Notes: generated by a model from the letters alone, not told the origin. Positions 1-11,895 are shown, counted from the stretch's first letter. The stretch: DNA of 36,366 nucleotides from Mesostigma viride (GCA_009746045.1 RPFO01000213.1:7406609-7442974); one strand, 5' to 3'. Numbers and translations: made by a program.

Positions 1-349
1 GATCGGAACGGCCGTGTCAGATTTTTCCTTTAGTGGTCAAGGTTGGGCACGCGACATTGATGGTCCTGCTCAATGGGACACGAGCGCGCTGTTTTTTCTT
101 CTAACAGAAAAAATACATTATAAAATAATAAAATTTAATATAAATTTAAAGTTTTAATCTAATAGTTAATTTAAAGGTGCCCAGTTGGGTAAACCGTTGG
201 GCTTGAAGGTTACTTCTTCTGTCTCACGCTGTGCACGTCATTTTCTCGAATGAGACCAGCCCGACGTACAGCGCTGAATAAATAAAAAGCCGCGTCGATC
301 GGCGCTTCAGAAGACGTTTGCTTTTGCCTTGTTTCTGTAATTAAAGCAA
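1..349. other. AT-rich host sequence, no gene seen
   Basis: No coding signal is visible. Positions about 105-178 are an almost pure A/T stretch. Sequence near 400-418 (gtgcgtagattctccactg) resembles 13587-13605 in front of the second retroelement region, so a short dispersed repeat may start here. Confidence 0.5.
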
Positions 350-951
350 TTGAAATTGCTGTTATCGCCTCCAGGCTGCATGAATGGTCCTCGCTTGCCC
401 GTGCGTAGATTCTCCACTGCGCAGGATGCTGGTGACCTCCCGCCGCTCTCCTACGCGGACCTGCTGCGGTCAGCAACCGCCTCCACCACCGACGCCATCG
501 CCACGAAGCTCCAGGAGCTGGAGGACCACCGCCAGGCCCAGCAACGGGAGGTCACCGACCGCGCTCGCCGCGAGTGCCGAGTGGTGCTACGTCGCTTCCC
601 CCAGAAGCCAGGTGAGACGTCAACCTCTCTTGCTGACGAGCTCAAGGTACCATGCAGCTTCTTACCCTCATGGGCCTGGTAGGTGAGGTAGAACTGCGTG
701 GGTGCCACCGCCTTCCCCACTCACAGGACAAGGCGGCTCCCCCACCAGTCCTGCTCACCTTCCCCTCCCCTGAGGATAAGCAGCGGTTCCTCTCCGATCG
801 TCGCAAGAGGTTGCACGACCTCACCTGGACGCTGGATGACGACCTGACCCCCGCCCAGCAACAGCAGCGACGCGACCTGTGGCCGGAATACCTCCGCCAT
901 AAGCAGGACCCCCAGAAGCCCAAGGTGTACTGGAGGGGCGCGGGGACCTGA
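350..951 (+). pseudogene. LINE ORF1-like protein fragment (copy 1)
   Basis: The reading frame contains LSYADLLRSAT, then RRFPQKPGETSTSLADELK, and after a possible 80-base intron (647-726, GT...CACAG) continues with DKAAPPPVLLTFPSPEDK, WTLDDDLTPAQQQQ, DLWPEYL and VYWRGAG before a stop at 949-951. The pattern 'LTF.SPEDK.RFL..RRK..-DDDLTPAQQ...R..LWP...-WRGA' is typical of retrotransposon ORF1-like proteins in green algae, thought to bind element RNA. The first start codon is not clear. The fragment is only the C-terminal portion of such a protein, and copy 2 is frameshifted in the equivalent place, so this is probably an old, non-functional insertion. Confidence 0.6.
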
Positions 952-1425
952 TGAGTCAACCACAAGATGTGGACGCCCCCAGCGGGCTAGAATAGCGATA
1001 GCCCTAGCAATTGTAACCATTGGAGTCGTCACTGCCGCTAAGGCAGCCATGCATGCCTAGAATGTTTGCCTAGCTGTGCCAACATACCTAGTCACGTGCC
1101 GCCAACGCACGGTACACAACCAGCCATAGCCTTAGCCTAGTCCTAGTACGTACAGCCATGCTACGCGCCCTGGCTAGCTATGGTCAGATTACTTGCCCAC
1201 GCTATACTTGTTATGCCACGCCTACATGGGTCTTATTGCACCCACAGTTTGCCGGATCGTTAGCCTGTCCTTTAGCTAGCGCGCCCGAATGCAGCTGTGG
1301 CATGCCTTTGGCATGAAGGAGACTGGGGGTCTCTGCCCTTTCTCCTTTAGTGCACACACAGGGATTAAAAGCACTTCGTCGGTGCTCCGCGACTCCCCAA
1401 CGGGAGCACGTGTTTAATTAATTAA
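350..1425 (+). mobile_element. LINE-type retrotransposon 3' fragment, copy 1
   Basis: This 3' fragment of a non-LTR retrotransposon contains an ORF1-like coding piece (350-951), about 430 bases of non-coding tail and a terminal GC hairpin at 1382-1411 (GTGCTCC stem, loop, GGAGCAC) followed by TTAATTAATTAATT. A diverged second copy with the same order lies at 14640-15735. The shared hairpin and short-repeat tail fit a LINE 3' end recognised by its reverse transcriptase; that role is inferred from other LINEs. The 5' limit is uncertain and no reverse transcriptase is present, so the copy is truncated and not autonomous. Confidence 0.7.
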
Positions 1426-1570
1426 TTCTCCACTGCCCTTTCCCGCGAATCTTTGCGAGATCGCTAACGCACATGTGTGCGGCGATGAATTCTTCTGCTT
1501 TTAGGCCACGGCTCGCAATTAATTAATTAATTAATTAGACTCGTGCTCCCGTTGGGGAGTCACGGAGCAT
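1382..1570. repeat. Hairpin ends of two tail-to-tail retroelement 3' termini
   Basis: The hairpin with GACTCCCCAACGGGAGCACG at 1389-1412 recurs in inverted orientation at 1538-1565 (CGTGCTCCCGTTGGGGAGTC). Each copy is followed on its inner side by a run of TTAA units (1413-1427 and 1519-1538). The simplest reading is two element 3' ends facing each other about 100 bases apart. Confidence 0.6.
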
Positions 1571-2641
1571 TAACCCCGATGGATGGATGGATGGATGGGT
1601 GCAAACAGTCCTACCGGTCTAGTCTATCTACATCGGCTACATACTACATCTATCTAACAACATTCTAACTACTGCGGCTCGCAAACGTACGTAGATACAA
1701 TGCATGCTCCATGAGCCGGTCATGTTTGTAAGCCCACCATTGCGGGCAAGCAGCCCAAGGTTGCCGTGCGCCGGAGCTGCCTGCCTAGAACTGCATGGGC
1801 ACAGCGATCGCCCTTCAGGGGAAGGGACTGTGGCCACCGTGAACTGCCTAGGGTAAGCTGCCTGCCGTAATCTCTGCATGATCTTGTTCCAGAGAACTGT
1901 AGCTCACTGATTGTAGGCGGTGCATCTACGTACGGGCGTTACCAATGCAAAAATCTGAACTTTCGATCGGTTTTGGCATTGTACTTCCCTCGAGCCACCC
2001 CCACTATCCATTTTAAAATTTCCGCTATGCGCCTCTCGAGTTGTTTCATAATATAAATTGCTTTAATATCACTGTGGTTGAAGTGGCAACCCCGGAAGTC
2101 TGTCATGACATTGCTGCATTCTGATTTGCATCCAGCTTGCTTCATCGGCCACGCATATAGCAAGGAGCGCATGAGAGTCCAGAAGTGGATGCAACAGGAG
2201 TCAGCACCGACAACACTGTGGCCATGACGGACGGTTGATTGCCCACCATATCATCCGATGCATGGTATCAATGAGACAACCAAAATGATGCATGGTATGC
2301 ACTACAGCTTCAATGCTTGACGATCAGTGCGTCATGGGCTCCCAACTTGGGCTGTGGGGCTTGTGCTTGTACCACTACAGAGTGAATTAGCAGTTTAGAC
2401 ATAGAACCCCACCATAATCCATTCCGTTGAGCCTTTTTGAGGATTTGAGCCTTGTGCATGAGATATAGTGGAATTGTCTCCCACAGATTGTTCAAAGGTA
2501 TGCAAGTGTTTGATCAATGATCTATACCTGCTTCTCTGAATTGCGTCCAACCAGCAAAGGCACGACGACTAAGGCAACACCTCCATGCCTGATACTACAA
2601 TCCCAAAGTCCTGGGCTCCTGGCAGACAGCCACAAAAATCA
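1571..2641. other. No gene seen; 3' flank of the TFIIE-alpha gene
   Basis: There is a short ATGG tandem run at 1578-1600. The rest is mixed-composition sequence with stops in all frames. The part next to 2642 should hold the 3' untranslated region of the minus-strand TFIIE-alpha gene, but I see no clear polyadenylation signal to place its end. Confidence 0.4.
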
Positions 2642-5600
2642 CTAGGCATCCTCCCATTCCGCATCATCATCGTCGCCCTCTAGCACGCCTTCCCCAGGAG
2701 CGCCCGCGGAAGCGTCCAGACCTAGACCGGCCCCACCTGCAGCAGGGACACCCAACGAGGCCCCACCACCCGCGTCCATCACTGGTGCTGCCTCCTCCCA
2801 CTCCACGTCATCCATGACATCACCATTGCCCCCCATGACGATCGCCCCCCCCTGGCCGACATCATCCCATTCGATCCCATCGTCTTCGGGCTCCACCGCC
2901 GCCTCAGCCTCCTCCTTGACCGCCACTGTGTCCGCCCCTTCCTTGCGTCCCACCGCCGTGACCACCACCTCCGTCTTTTGAGTGACGGTCACTGTAGTCA
3001 CCGTGGCCACCTCGGTGCCGCCCTGTACAGCGTCAGCCAACGAGCTGTCGACCTCGGCTTGCGCGGCCACGGCAGCCTGCTGGGCGGCTGTGGCTGCCAG
3101 CATCGCTTCATAGTAGGCCTTGACGTACTCGGCCTGGTACCGCTCCTGCAGGGACTGAGTGTCCTCGGCGCCCTCCTCTGGCTTGACCGCGGACTTGACT
3201 TCGGATTTCACGGTCATGGAGGTGACAGCGGGTAGATTGTCCGGTGCACTCGGGCGGCCTGCAGATGCCAGTGTCACAGCAGCTCCATTCTGTGGGGACG
3301 CGGACGCCAGATGGTAAGGGCAAACAGAAACAGCGAACAGCGAACTGTGTTGAAGGGTACCGGCGTACGTGTCAGAAGTGACTAACATTTTTCGTTGAAG
3401 TTACGAAGAAATTTTAAAAAGATAAATTCCACAACGGCCAACATGCGAGGGGCTTGCGAGGACCATAAGTTGGAAATTATGGATTTGATTAGGGAAGGGT
3501 TGAGGGAACACAGGGAGGCGAGGGAACAAAGGGGACATAGGGAACATCGATTGCTTAGAAAACATAAGGAAGGGGAGACTGCCCATCAGGACTATGACAC
3601 GCCAGCCTCGGTAAATAAGACACGGAAATGTAGATAAAGAAGCCACCAATCGTAACAATACGGATGATCAAAATACCCTACTAGAAACCATTGTGCCCAA
3701 CACGACTACATGAGCGGCCTGCTAGCTAAAAAGAAAAAAAAACACAGTTGCGCTGGCCCAGCCTTGGGATAATACAGGCCCCAAGAACAGCTCCCACCCC
3801 CGACCACATTCTGCATGAAACACCTGCCAATCACAATCCCCCGCGAATAATGGGGAGGATTACCCATGAACAAGCCAATCCAGCTTTCCAAAACCCTCCC
3901 CCCTTCCCCCCCCCTCCGTGGGTACTCCGTAATACCTAGGAAATCACCGCCACTCAGTCCAACCGCCCAGATTCATCCATGCAAGCTTGCCCGCAAGATG
4001 ACGACCTCACACTGAAGCCCCATCATCCCAAGGAGTTCATCCTCCAATCACTCTAGCATCGTAACTTAATATCCACACAAGCTTGCCGGTTACTCTAGAG
4101 CCCCCATACCTACTACTACAAGATCCCCACAATCCATCAGCCGCACCACACCCCTCATCACTCACCGCGTGTGTTGGCCGGCCCATCGCGTCATGCGAGC
4201 TGGTCGCCACCGCGCCCGATGGCAGCACCATGCCTTCCCGGATCATCCAGGGGGGAAGCTCCTTTGGGGCGGGGGCGTCTGCGGCCAATGAGGACGTGCC
4301 AGCTGGCCCCACGTCACCACCCCCCAACCCCATGTCGATATCGACCTCAAATTGCGTGTCCCCAAAGAAAGGGATCGCAGACCCGTAGCCACCGTGGGGG
4401 TGGGACCCATGGAAGCCGTCACCACCATGGCCTGTGTCGCCATCGCCTTCCTGCTGGCACCCGCACGCAAATGTGGTAAACCCACGAATAGGTGGGAAAA
4501 AAGATCGAACTCTCCAGGCATGATGGAAAAAAAATTCAAGGATCTTGCATTGCATTGTAACAGGCTTTTGCAGAAAGGCTTTTCGCCGGAGTGTCTTACC
4601 AGAGGAAGCATGTGGTGATCCGAAACGTTTTGTGAACACACCAACATCCGCATATGGAAGTTGTACACGACCAACAAAACATCTTTTGGATAGTGGACAT
4701 TTTCCAAATTATGCACGGATACCTGTTTCACACGCATGTTAGGTGTAAACTGCCAACAATAGCCCCTCCCCCCCCCCTTCCTAGTGGAGATATGCAAAGT
4801 TAATGGTGAATCATTTCCTATGAGGACACATTGCGTGGCCACCACGCCTGATAGGATCGCATACACGATAAGTAGTAGACTATAAGTATGGTATTGATTA
4901 TAGTAGTATTGTATTGACTAATAGTTTTAACAAAAATTGTGCACTGCAAGGAAATGCTGCACATAGTAAATAGTACACTGCAAGGATGAGGTCGTCCCAG
5001 GATCATCCAGTCATTAGCCCTGCTCGTGCTTATAGAGGCCTCCCTGTCTGCGACAGAAATAGTAGCATAGGAAGAACAGTGTCCAGACTTGGGTGCCAGA
5101 CGCCCACCCCACTGCATATCATTATTCCACAACACGGGGACAGCCACGCAAATGTCACCCGGTCTATCAACCCCCAGGTAGTGACACGCAGAATGCAGTT
5201 CATGAGGTGAGATATACTAACAGTATAGTACGATGTAGTAGAGCAACATCGTTTCCACCGCAAAAGTTTAGACACGCAGACACTGCCAAGGCTGCAAACG
5301 AGCGACATGCCTCGTGGTTGCTGCCGCGGGCTACGTTGGCTCTCGAGCGTGCCATCCGCAAGCAGAACTCGGTGAGCGACTCGAAATCGGGCGGCGCAAT
5401 GGTCTTGGTGCGCTCCAGCTGGTCCATGATCGGCTTGAGCTGAATCTGGTGTCGGGGGTTTGATACCAGAACATGAACAGGGGTGAGATCATTTGATCGG
5501 CTTCAGCTGGATCTGGAGGTATAGGGGGTTATTCCACGGGTGGTGTTGGTTAGGGGCATAAATAGGGATGAGGAACACAGGATCAGCTCCAGCTGCTCCA

Positions 5601-8600
5601 TGATCGGCTTCAGCTGGATCTGAGGACAGTATCGGTGGTATATCGGCGGTATATCGGCGGAATATAGGCGGTATATCGGTGGTATATCGGTGGTATATCG
5701 GTGGTGTATGGTAGAGGGATGATTAGGGCTAAAGAATAGGTGAGCGGCTATAGCTGGTGTATGGGTGCATATAGAGAGCATAAGCAGGGACATGAACAGT
5801 ACTACTGTGGGATCGGTCTCTGCTGGATCGGATGGCAGAGGGACAGTACGGTGGCTGATGTTCGTGCAAGGGGAACGAACCAAGATAAGAAAGCGAAATG
5901 GGGATAGGAATATGCAACTACACATTAATCTACAGCTGGTCCATGGTCGTTTTCAGCAGGACCTGGCAGCCACAAGTGTCTTTAGAAGAAATTGAATAGA
6001 ATTATGAATGGAAGTATGAATGGAAATATGAACATGTACATGTGATCGGCTTCAGCTGGATCTGATCATGTGGGAAGCAGTGACAGGGATAGGATAAGAG
6101 TGGGCTTATCTTCAGGAGATCGCATCACCTTCAATTCAGGGGGGGGTGGCAGCGGTAGAGGGACATATGCAAGGATAAGGAATGCATGATCTGCTTGCAT
6201 GGTATCTGGTCGTCGGAGATGTTTGTAATCTGGCGGAGCACGTTTCGAGAATTTGCGAAGCCAATATTTATTTGGACAGGCGACAAGAGGGGACGCGATT
6301 CGAGAGATTCCATTGGCATCTACTGTTTGGAAGGTGGATCTTGGCGCAAAACTCCTCCCTCTGCGGCTAAGATGGTGCGACAAAAACAGGACTTCGTGGA
6401 AAACGCACGTCAAACTGTAACCCATCCATCCATCCATCCATCCATCCATCCATCCATCCATCCATCCATCCATCCATCCATCCATCCATCCATCCATCCA
6501 TCCATCCATCCATCCATCCATCCATCCATCCATCCGTCCGTCCGTCCCGCCCGCCCGTCCGCCCGCCCGCCCGCCCGTCCGCCCACCCGCCCGCCCGCCG
6601 GCCCGCCGGCCCGCCCGCCCGCCCGCCCGCCCGCCCGCCCGCCCGCCGGCCCGCCCGCCGCGCCCGCCCGCCCGCCCGCCCGCCCGCCCGCCCGCCCCCT
6701 CCCTCCCTCCCTCCCTCCCTCCCTCCTCCCTCCCTCCCTCCCTCCCTCCCTCCCTCCCTCCCTCCCTCCCTCCCTCCCTCCCTCCCTCCCTCCCTCCCTC
6801 CCTCCCTCCCTCCCTCCCTCCCTCCCTCCCGCCCGCCCGCCCGCCCGCCGCCCGCCCGCCTGCCTGCCCCGCCAGCCCGGCCCGCCTGGCCTGAGAAGGG
6901 GCATATGGCTTTTAATACATTCTGGGCTACTTCCTGCAAGGGTAGGGTGTAAACTACAACTGCTCTGGGTGCACAAAGTGCGCCTGCACCACTATGTATT
7001 CCCGCAGCTAAGGTGCGGACATAGGGTGGAAGATGATCATGGCTAAACAATGGCTAGGGCATGGCGTCTCAGCAGAGAGTAGCTCTCTGCATAGGCAAAG
7101 CAAAATAGGCAAGGCTAAATTCTGAATGCATCATTCGTGGGGAGCCCCATCATAGGCGCACATGCGCGAAGGCGTGGGCCACGTGCTAAGCTAAGCCTGA
7201 CTAGTCTACACTACTACTATATATGAACAGAGCGCTCTAGTAATGGGGATAAGAAGGTCTTATGCGACAACGCAGGGGCGACAGAGTGTTGGTAAATCAC
7301 AGCTCAGTTGCACCAGGATAAAGAGGGCATCGTTGGTAAGGGTAGGGAAGCAACACTCAGCAAGCTGTTCGAGTAAAAAGTTATAAATTTCAATGGAAAG
7401 CCGCATGGCCAGCAAGCAGGGCACAGAGTGGAGCGTCGCTGACGAAACATGTGTGACTATACATCAGTCGTCAATTTCTAAACCAAACTGCGTGCCTGTC
7501 AGAGTTATAACCAACCAACCAACCCTCCCGCGACAAGCCTTTCCACGATTTGCATCCCACCTGCAGAAGCCAGCGGGTGTAGATGGGGTGTTCCTTGGGT
7601 ACTCGCTAATACCCGCTGTTTGCAGAGTTGTGACGCTAAAACACTGCAAGCACTACATGATTTCCCGCTCGCCAGCAGGCATGAAGCAAAGCAGTTTCAT
7701 GCAAGTTGGTGCAAAAAGTACGAGGGAAGCTGCCAGTTCACTTCTTGAGGAATAAAACCATTGAGCTGTTGGCTTATTGCCATAAAACCAAACAAAGGAA
7801 CCCCACAACCCCCCGAGCAAGCCCCCTCCCCCCTGCCCGCGACAGCATCCACATAATGGACCCCTCGCTCTGGAAAAAATGGCGCCCTGCACCTAGAAAA
7901 GCCGACTAAACCTTCTATTAATAGAGGTGGCCTTGCGCAGCACCATAACAGGCGAACCATAACAGCAGGCGGTAGGCCCCCGCCCCTCGTCACCCACATC
8001 CATGCGGCGCAGCAGGTCCTTGAGCACCGCCTTGCGCTGCCGCTGACGAGCGAGCGCCGACGCCGCGTCAGTGGCGACACCGTCGACGGCATCCCCTAGC
8101 TCCACCTCGCCTTGTTTGAGCTCGAGCTCGTGCTGGCACTCCTCGCAATGAAAAAGGAGGTCACGCGGGTCGATCAGGCGGGGCGCATCCAGCGCGGTAT
8201 ATCTAACGGGGAGGAGGGGGGGGAGGATTGAAGACAGTATAGCAAAGGAGCGTGCGATGAGGCACGGCGGGACGCCTCGCGTGGGAGGCAAGGCTGCAGC
8301 CGCCTCACGTTGGCCACTCACTTGTGGCAGATTGGGGCCATCAGCTCTGGTTTATCGGCGCGATGGTAGCATGTGGGCTAAACACGTGCTGGAATGCTAT
8401 CACCCACATGCCAGAACGGCATGTACATATACATACATATGCTCTTATATGGGACATGAGAATGGCATATACATATACATCTGCTCCTATGCGGGACATG
8501 AGAACGGCATATACATATACATATGCTCTTATATGGGACATTAGAACGGCATATACATATACATATGCTCTTATATGGGACATGACAACGGCATATACAT

Positions 8601-11600
8601 GGGTTTGCATGTGACATGGAACAGGGGTTCCACAAATTAGCAGCAGAGGTAAGATAGCAGCATGAGCAGGGGGAGCAAACGGTAGCACAACATCTACATG
8701 TGGTTGCCCCCCCCCCCCCCCTCCAACCACACACTCGGGCACACACACTTGTTGAGCTTTGCTCTTTTTATATGTGATATGCGGACGGGCTGAAAGGGGA
8801 CCGACGTAGGTAGTGTAGGACTGCCACCTGTCACGGGGGTACTGGACAGGCCGGCATTTTTTGTGCCGGCCGTGCAGAGTGTGGACCCGAGGTACAGGGC
8901 TTGGTTGCTTCTACCGTACCTCACTAGACCATGTACCGGCGCCAAGGCGTGGCGCAAGAGTATGGACAGTCAGTACTTAGAGTGATGCAGGGGACGTAGG
9001 GAGGCCTCTTTTCAGCCCCCACCGCCCCGCCCGCCGCCCGCCCGCCCGCCCGCCCGCCCGCCCGCCCGCCCGCCCGCCCGCCCGCCCGCCCGCCCGCCCG
9101 CCCGCCCGCCCGCCCGCCCGCCCGCCCGCCCGCCCGTTCGCCCGCCCGCCCGCCCGCCCGCCCGCCCGTTCGCCCGCCCGCCCGCCCGCCCGCCCGCCCG
9201 CCCGCCCGCCCGCCCGCCCGCCGCCCGCCCGCCCGCCCGCCGCCCGCCCGCCCGCCCGCCCCCGCCCGCCCGCCCGCCCGCCCGCCCGCCCACCCACCCA
9301 CCCACCCACGCACGCACGCTGCTTTGAGGACTCATGTGTTTGGAGATATGTGCTGGGCCCCAGCATGATGTTATCAACCAACCTGATAATGACGTGTACA
9401 AGGACTTTGAATTGTGTGGTATAGGCTTTACTTTATAAAGCCTAGCACCTTTGACTGCAATACAAAGTGTTTCTCTTGGTGAGTAGGAACTCCAATGGAC
9501 CAAAGCTCGAATGCATATCATCATAGCACAAGGGGAGTGGAATATGATTAGAATAATATATGTTTAGAGAGAATAAGTGCCAGGGTTGCTAATTTCAACG
9601 TCTAACAAACAGGGAGATCATCGACTGATCGATACTGGTTTAACAACCCTGTGGGGCAATGTGATCTATACTGGTTTAACAACCCTGTGGGGCAATGTGA
9701 TCTATACTGGTTTAACAACCCTGTGGGGCAATGTGATCTATACTGGTTTAACAACCCTGTGGGGCCATGTGATCTATACTGGTTTAACAACCCTGTGGGG
9801 CAATGTGCCACAACCCACACGTGCGACCACACCCGCCCTCAGCACACGTACTGCTGCATCGACACGGAGCAAAATCCTATTTGATAGGGTTTGCTCCTGC
9901 ATTACTAAAATTAAAGCCCCCCCACAAAAATATGGCCGCACCCCACCCTTGGGCACGCATACTCGAAAATACAAAGAAAAGATAACCGCAAGTTTCACCA
10001 ACCTAACCTCGAGCGCACGCCTCATACCTGCGGCCGCACCCGGCCTTTGGGCAGATGTACTCCTGGCACACGTTGTTCTCGTCCAGGTCATCCACGAGCC
10101 GCTGCCGCATGCGGCCCAGCTTGAAGCGGACGACGTCCACGAACCGGCCATAGTTGATGCGGCAGTAGCAGAACTGGTGCACCGCCTGCCGGATGATGCG
10201 GCCACTTGCGTCCGTCACCGCCTTGTCGGCCACATGGCCTGGGAGAGACCCGCCCAGGGTGGCCGGTGCGGTGGAGCCGGAAGCAGGGCCGCCCTGGGCT
10301 GGGTTCGGGGTGCCCGGTTTCGGGGGCGCGTATTCGCGGCGATGCTCTCGGACAACGAGTTGGTCCTGTTCAATGGATTTGCGACACCAGCACGGTATTT
10401 GGTGGGAGGCATTACAAATACTCGAAATACTCAGGTACTACAAACACTCAAAATACTCAGGTACTACAAACACTCGAAATACTCAGGTACTACAAACACT
10501 CGAAACACTCGGGTACTACAAACACTCGAAACACTCGGGTACTACAAACACTCGAAACACTCAGGTACTACAAACACTCGAAACACTCAGGTACTACAAA
10601 CACTCGAAATACTCAGTTACTACAAACACTCAAAATACTCAGGTACTACAAACAATTTAAATACTCAGGTACTACAAACACTCGAAACACTCAGGTACTA
10701 CAAACACTCGAAATACTCAGGTACTACAAATACTCGAAATACTCAGGTACTACAAACACTCAAAATACTCAGGTACTACAAACAATTTAAATACTCAGGT
10801 ACTACAAACACTCAAAACACTCAGGCACTACAAACACTCCAAATACTCAGGTTACAGCTACTGAAAATACTCAAAACACAATCAAAATAATAAAATGCCC
10901 AAAGTACTCGAAACATTACCACATGCCCGTGATTGATAGCTTTGCTGGTACCTTCAGCATGGGTCATGCTAGCAGGAGACCTATTTTTGTCTTTGGCAGC
11001 ACTTGGGGCACTTGTACCCCACCATCATTAGCTCAGACCATGGGGCATGAGGTGTAGCTATGAAGACAGGAACATGCACGCGTAGAGATTCAAAGCTCCC
11101 AGAATATACAGTAGTAAATATGATCCCTTGTAGACACATACTACTGTACAAATGTACTACTAGTATACATCAACATGTACAGTAATATATATGATACATG
11201 GCAGACACATCAGTGACCACTGCCAGTAGTATCCAAGCCAGAAACAAGCTACCCTACGCCAGATGAATGACATCATCGCATGGCAGCACGCATATTCGTG
11301 CACTGATCGCGTTTCATACTTGGCTCTCGCGCGGATACCCCACGCCGGTTTATGACGGGCCTGTTGGTAATAGCGACCCAACCCCCATCCCCTTGCGACC
11401 AGCGCCCCTGGCCCCCCTTGAAACCGGCTCCCCTTGGGACCCCATATTGCACCCAAACCTGCACATGCCCCAGCAGCCACACTGCCGCCATCCGCCTGGC
11501 CATGACAACCTGGTACGTTTCATGCTGCTACTTCTCTCTTTGTTGCCATGGCAACGGTCCCTCGCCCGACAAAATCCTTCAAAAACCATCCATGTTTGAA

Positions 11601-11706
11601 TGAACCTCATCCAACCTCCAATGAATCACCCCACCTCTTCCAGTGCGCGGAGCGTGCGCCGCAGCTGCTTGGGGTGCAGCTTCAAATCCCTGGCAAGGTC
11701 CTCCTC
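2642..11706 (-). CDS. Transcription initiation factor IIE alpha subunit (multi-exon, 5' exon not found)
   Basis: TFIIE-alpha recruits TFIIH to the RNA polymerase II pre-initiation complex in the nucleus. I recognise six exons on the minus strand: 11635-11706 (winged helix: [19 protein letters not shown]), 10028-10365 ([39 protein letters not shown], first zinc-ribbon cysteines), 7998-8202 ([23 protein letters not shown] second cysteine pair, LLRRMD), 5335-5445 ([14 protein letters not shown]; 3' limit uncertain), 4166-4450 ([26 protein letters not shown]) and 2642-3289 ([29 protein letters not shown]). Splice sites are GT-AG and phases join in frame. The LPPWMI and DVEWEEA motifs are those of plant homologues. 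The N-terminal half of the winged helix should lie in an upstream exon beyond 11706, which I could not find. The exons are intact. Introns are unusually long and repeat-rich. Confidence 0.9.
3290..4165 (-). other. Last intron of the TFIIE-alpha gene
   Basis: On the minus strand this runs from a good donor (GTGAGT, read down from 4165) to a CCCCACAG acceptor at 3290-3297. It contains a purine-rich stretch at about 3495-3560 with repeated AGGGAACA-like words, which creates an apparent charged reading frame at 3395-3637 that I do not believe is coding. Confidence 0.65.
5495..6064 (-). repeat. Decayed partial copies of the adjacent TFIIE-alpha exon inside its upstream intron
   Basis: The start of the exon at 5335-5445 (plus-strand word ccatgatcggcttgagctga and flanks) recurs at 5495-5516, 5585-5622, 5932-5966 and 6044-6064 with a few substitutions each. 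The best copy (5585-5622) would still read [13 protein letters not shown] on the minus strand. Between the copies are related words such as GGGATGAGGAACACAGG and ACATGAACAGGGGTGAG, so the whole region looks like a degenerate long-unit tandem repeat that has captured the exon start with its acceptor. Confidence 0.65.
5628..5711. repeat. 12-bp minisatellite (GGTATATCGGTG/C)
   Basis: About six consecutive units of GGTATATCGGTG or GGTATATCGGCG, one of them altered to GGAATATAGGCG. It lies in the TFIIE-alpha intron between exons 5335-5445 and 7998-8202. Confidence 0.85.
6420..6890. repeat. Compound tetranucleotide microsatellite: CATC, CCCG, CCCT, CCCG
   Basis: A single 470-bp block changes unit by one base at a time: about 28 CATC units (6420-6535), a CCGT/CCCG segment (6536-6695), about 33 CCCT units (6696-6829), then CCCG again to about 6885. 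It lies in a TFIIE-alpha intron. Long proline/arginine- or glycine-rich frames through it are repeat artefacts. Confidence 0.95.
6891..7997. other. Intron sequence of TFIIE-alpha, no further gene seen
   Basis: Unique-looking intron sequence of mixed composition between the tetranucleotide block and the exon that ends at 7998. The donor of that exon is GTGGGT, read on the minus strand from 7997. No conserved protein segment is visible. Confidence 0.45.
8424..8612. repeat. 42-bp minisatellite with CATATACATATAC core
   Basis: Four copies with a strict 42-base spacing: GGGACAT words start at about 8451, 8493, 8535 and 8577, each followed by GAGAACGGCATATACATATA or a close variant and CTCTTATATG. 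It lies in the intron upstream of the TFIIE-alpha exon 7998-8202. Because 42 is a multiple of three the array keeps frames open, but nothing suggests coding. Confidence 0.9.
9018..9318. repeat. CCCG microsatellite, about 300 bp
   Basis: About 70 CCCG units with a few point variants (GTTCG at about 9136 and 9168), ending in CCCA and then CGCA units. Same intron as the 42-bp array. Any frame through it encodes only PPAR- or AGGR-type repeats. Confidence 0.95.
9626..9808. repeat. 36-bp minisatellite, five copies
   Basis: Unit begins ACTGGTTTAACAACCCTGTG and ends GGGCAATGTGATCTAT. Five units are nearly identical (one has GGGCCATGTG), so the array is recent or homogenised. It lies in the TFIIE-alpha intron between exons 10028-10365 and 7998-8202. 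Confidence 0.95.
10411..10880. repeat. 26-bp minisatellite, about 17 copies
   Basis: Unit is GGTACTACAAACACTCGAAA followed by TACTCA, with CGAAA/CAAAA and TACT/CACT variants and two units carrying ACAATTTAAA. It starts about 45 bases upstream of the acceptor of the TFIIE-alpha exon 10028-10365, so the array fills the acceptor end of that intron. Confidence 0.95.
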
Positions 11707-11895
11707 CTGGTAACAAGGTGGGAAAGCAGGCAGAAAGCAGGCAGAAAGCAGGCAATGTCAGGTCGTGGCAAACAGCATTAATTTACTGGCAAGGTCATCC
11801 TCCAGACGGGCAAGTAGACAAGCTTGCCAGTAAGTGGCGTTCTAGGTTATTGGCAATCCTTTGCAAGCAGCTCCAAGCTCTCAGGGAGGTCCTCC
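11707..11895 (-). repeat. Degraded copies of the TFIIE-alpha winged-helix exon
   Basis: The exon at 11635-11706 contains plus-strand ctggcaaggtcctcctcctg. Similar words occur at 11789-11808 (ctggcaaggtcatcctccag) and at about 11869-11895 (gcagctccaagctctcaggg, then aggtcctcca). A small AAAGCAGGCAG run sits at 11723-11754. As with the exon at 5335-5445, the copies lie in the intron just upstream of the parental exon. Confidence 0.5.

Noticed and set aside
3395-3637. Charged 80-codon frame with [15 protein letters not shown]
   Set aside because: Purine-rich low-complexity intron sequence of TFIIE-alpha without splice or start context.
6367-7050. Long arginine/proline/glycine-rich frames through the tetranucleotide block
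   Set aside because: Pure microsatellite translation; lies inside a TFIIE-alpha intron.
8924-9524. Long AGGR/GGRA frames over the CCCG block
   Set aside because: Same reason: a tetranucleotide repeat is open in several frames.
9577-10890. A 437-codon plus-strand frame with repeated [12 protein letters not shown]-type segments
   Set aside because: It is the translation of the 36-bp and 26-bp minisatellites and runs antisense over a well-supported TFIIE-alpha exon.
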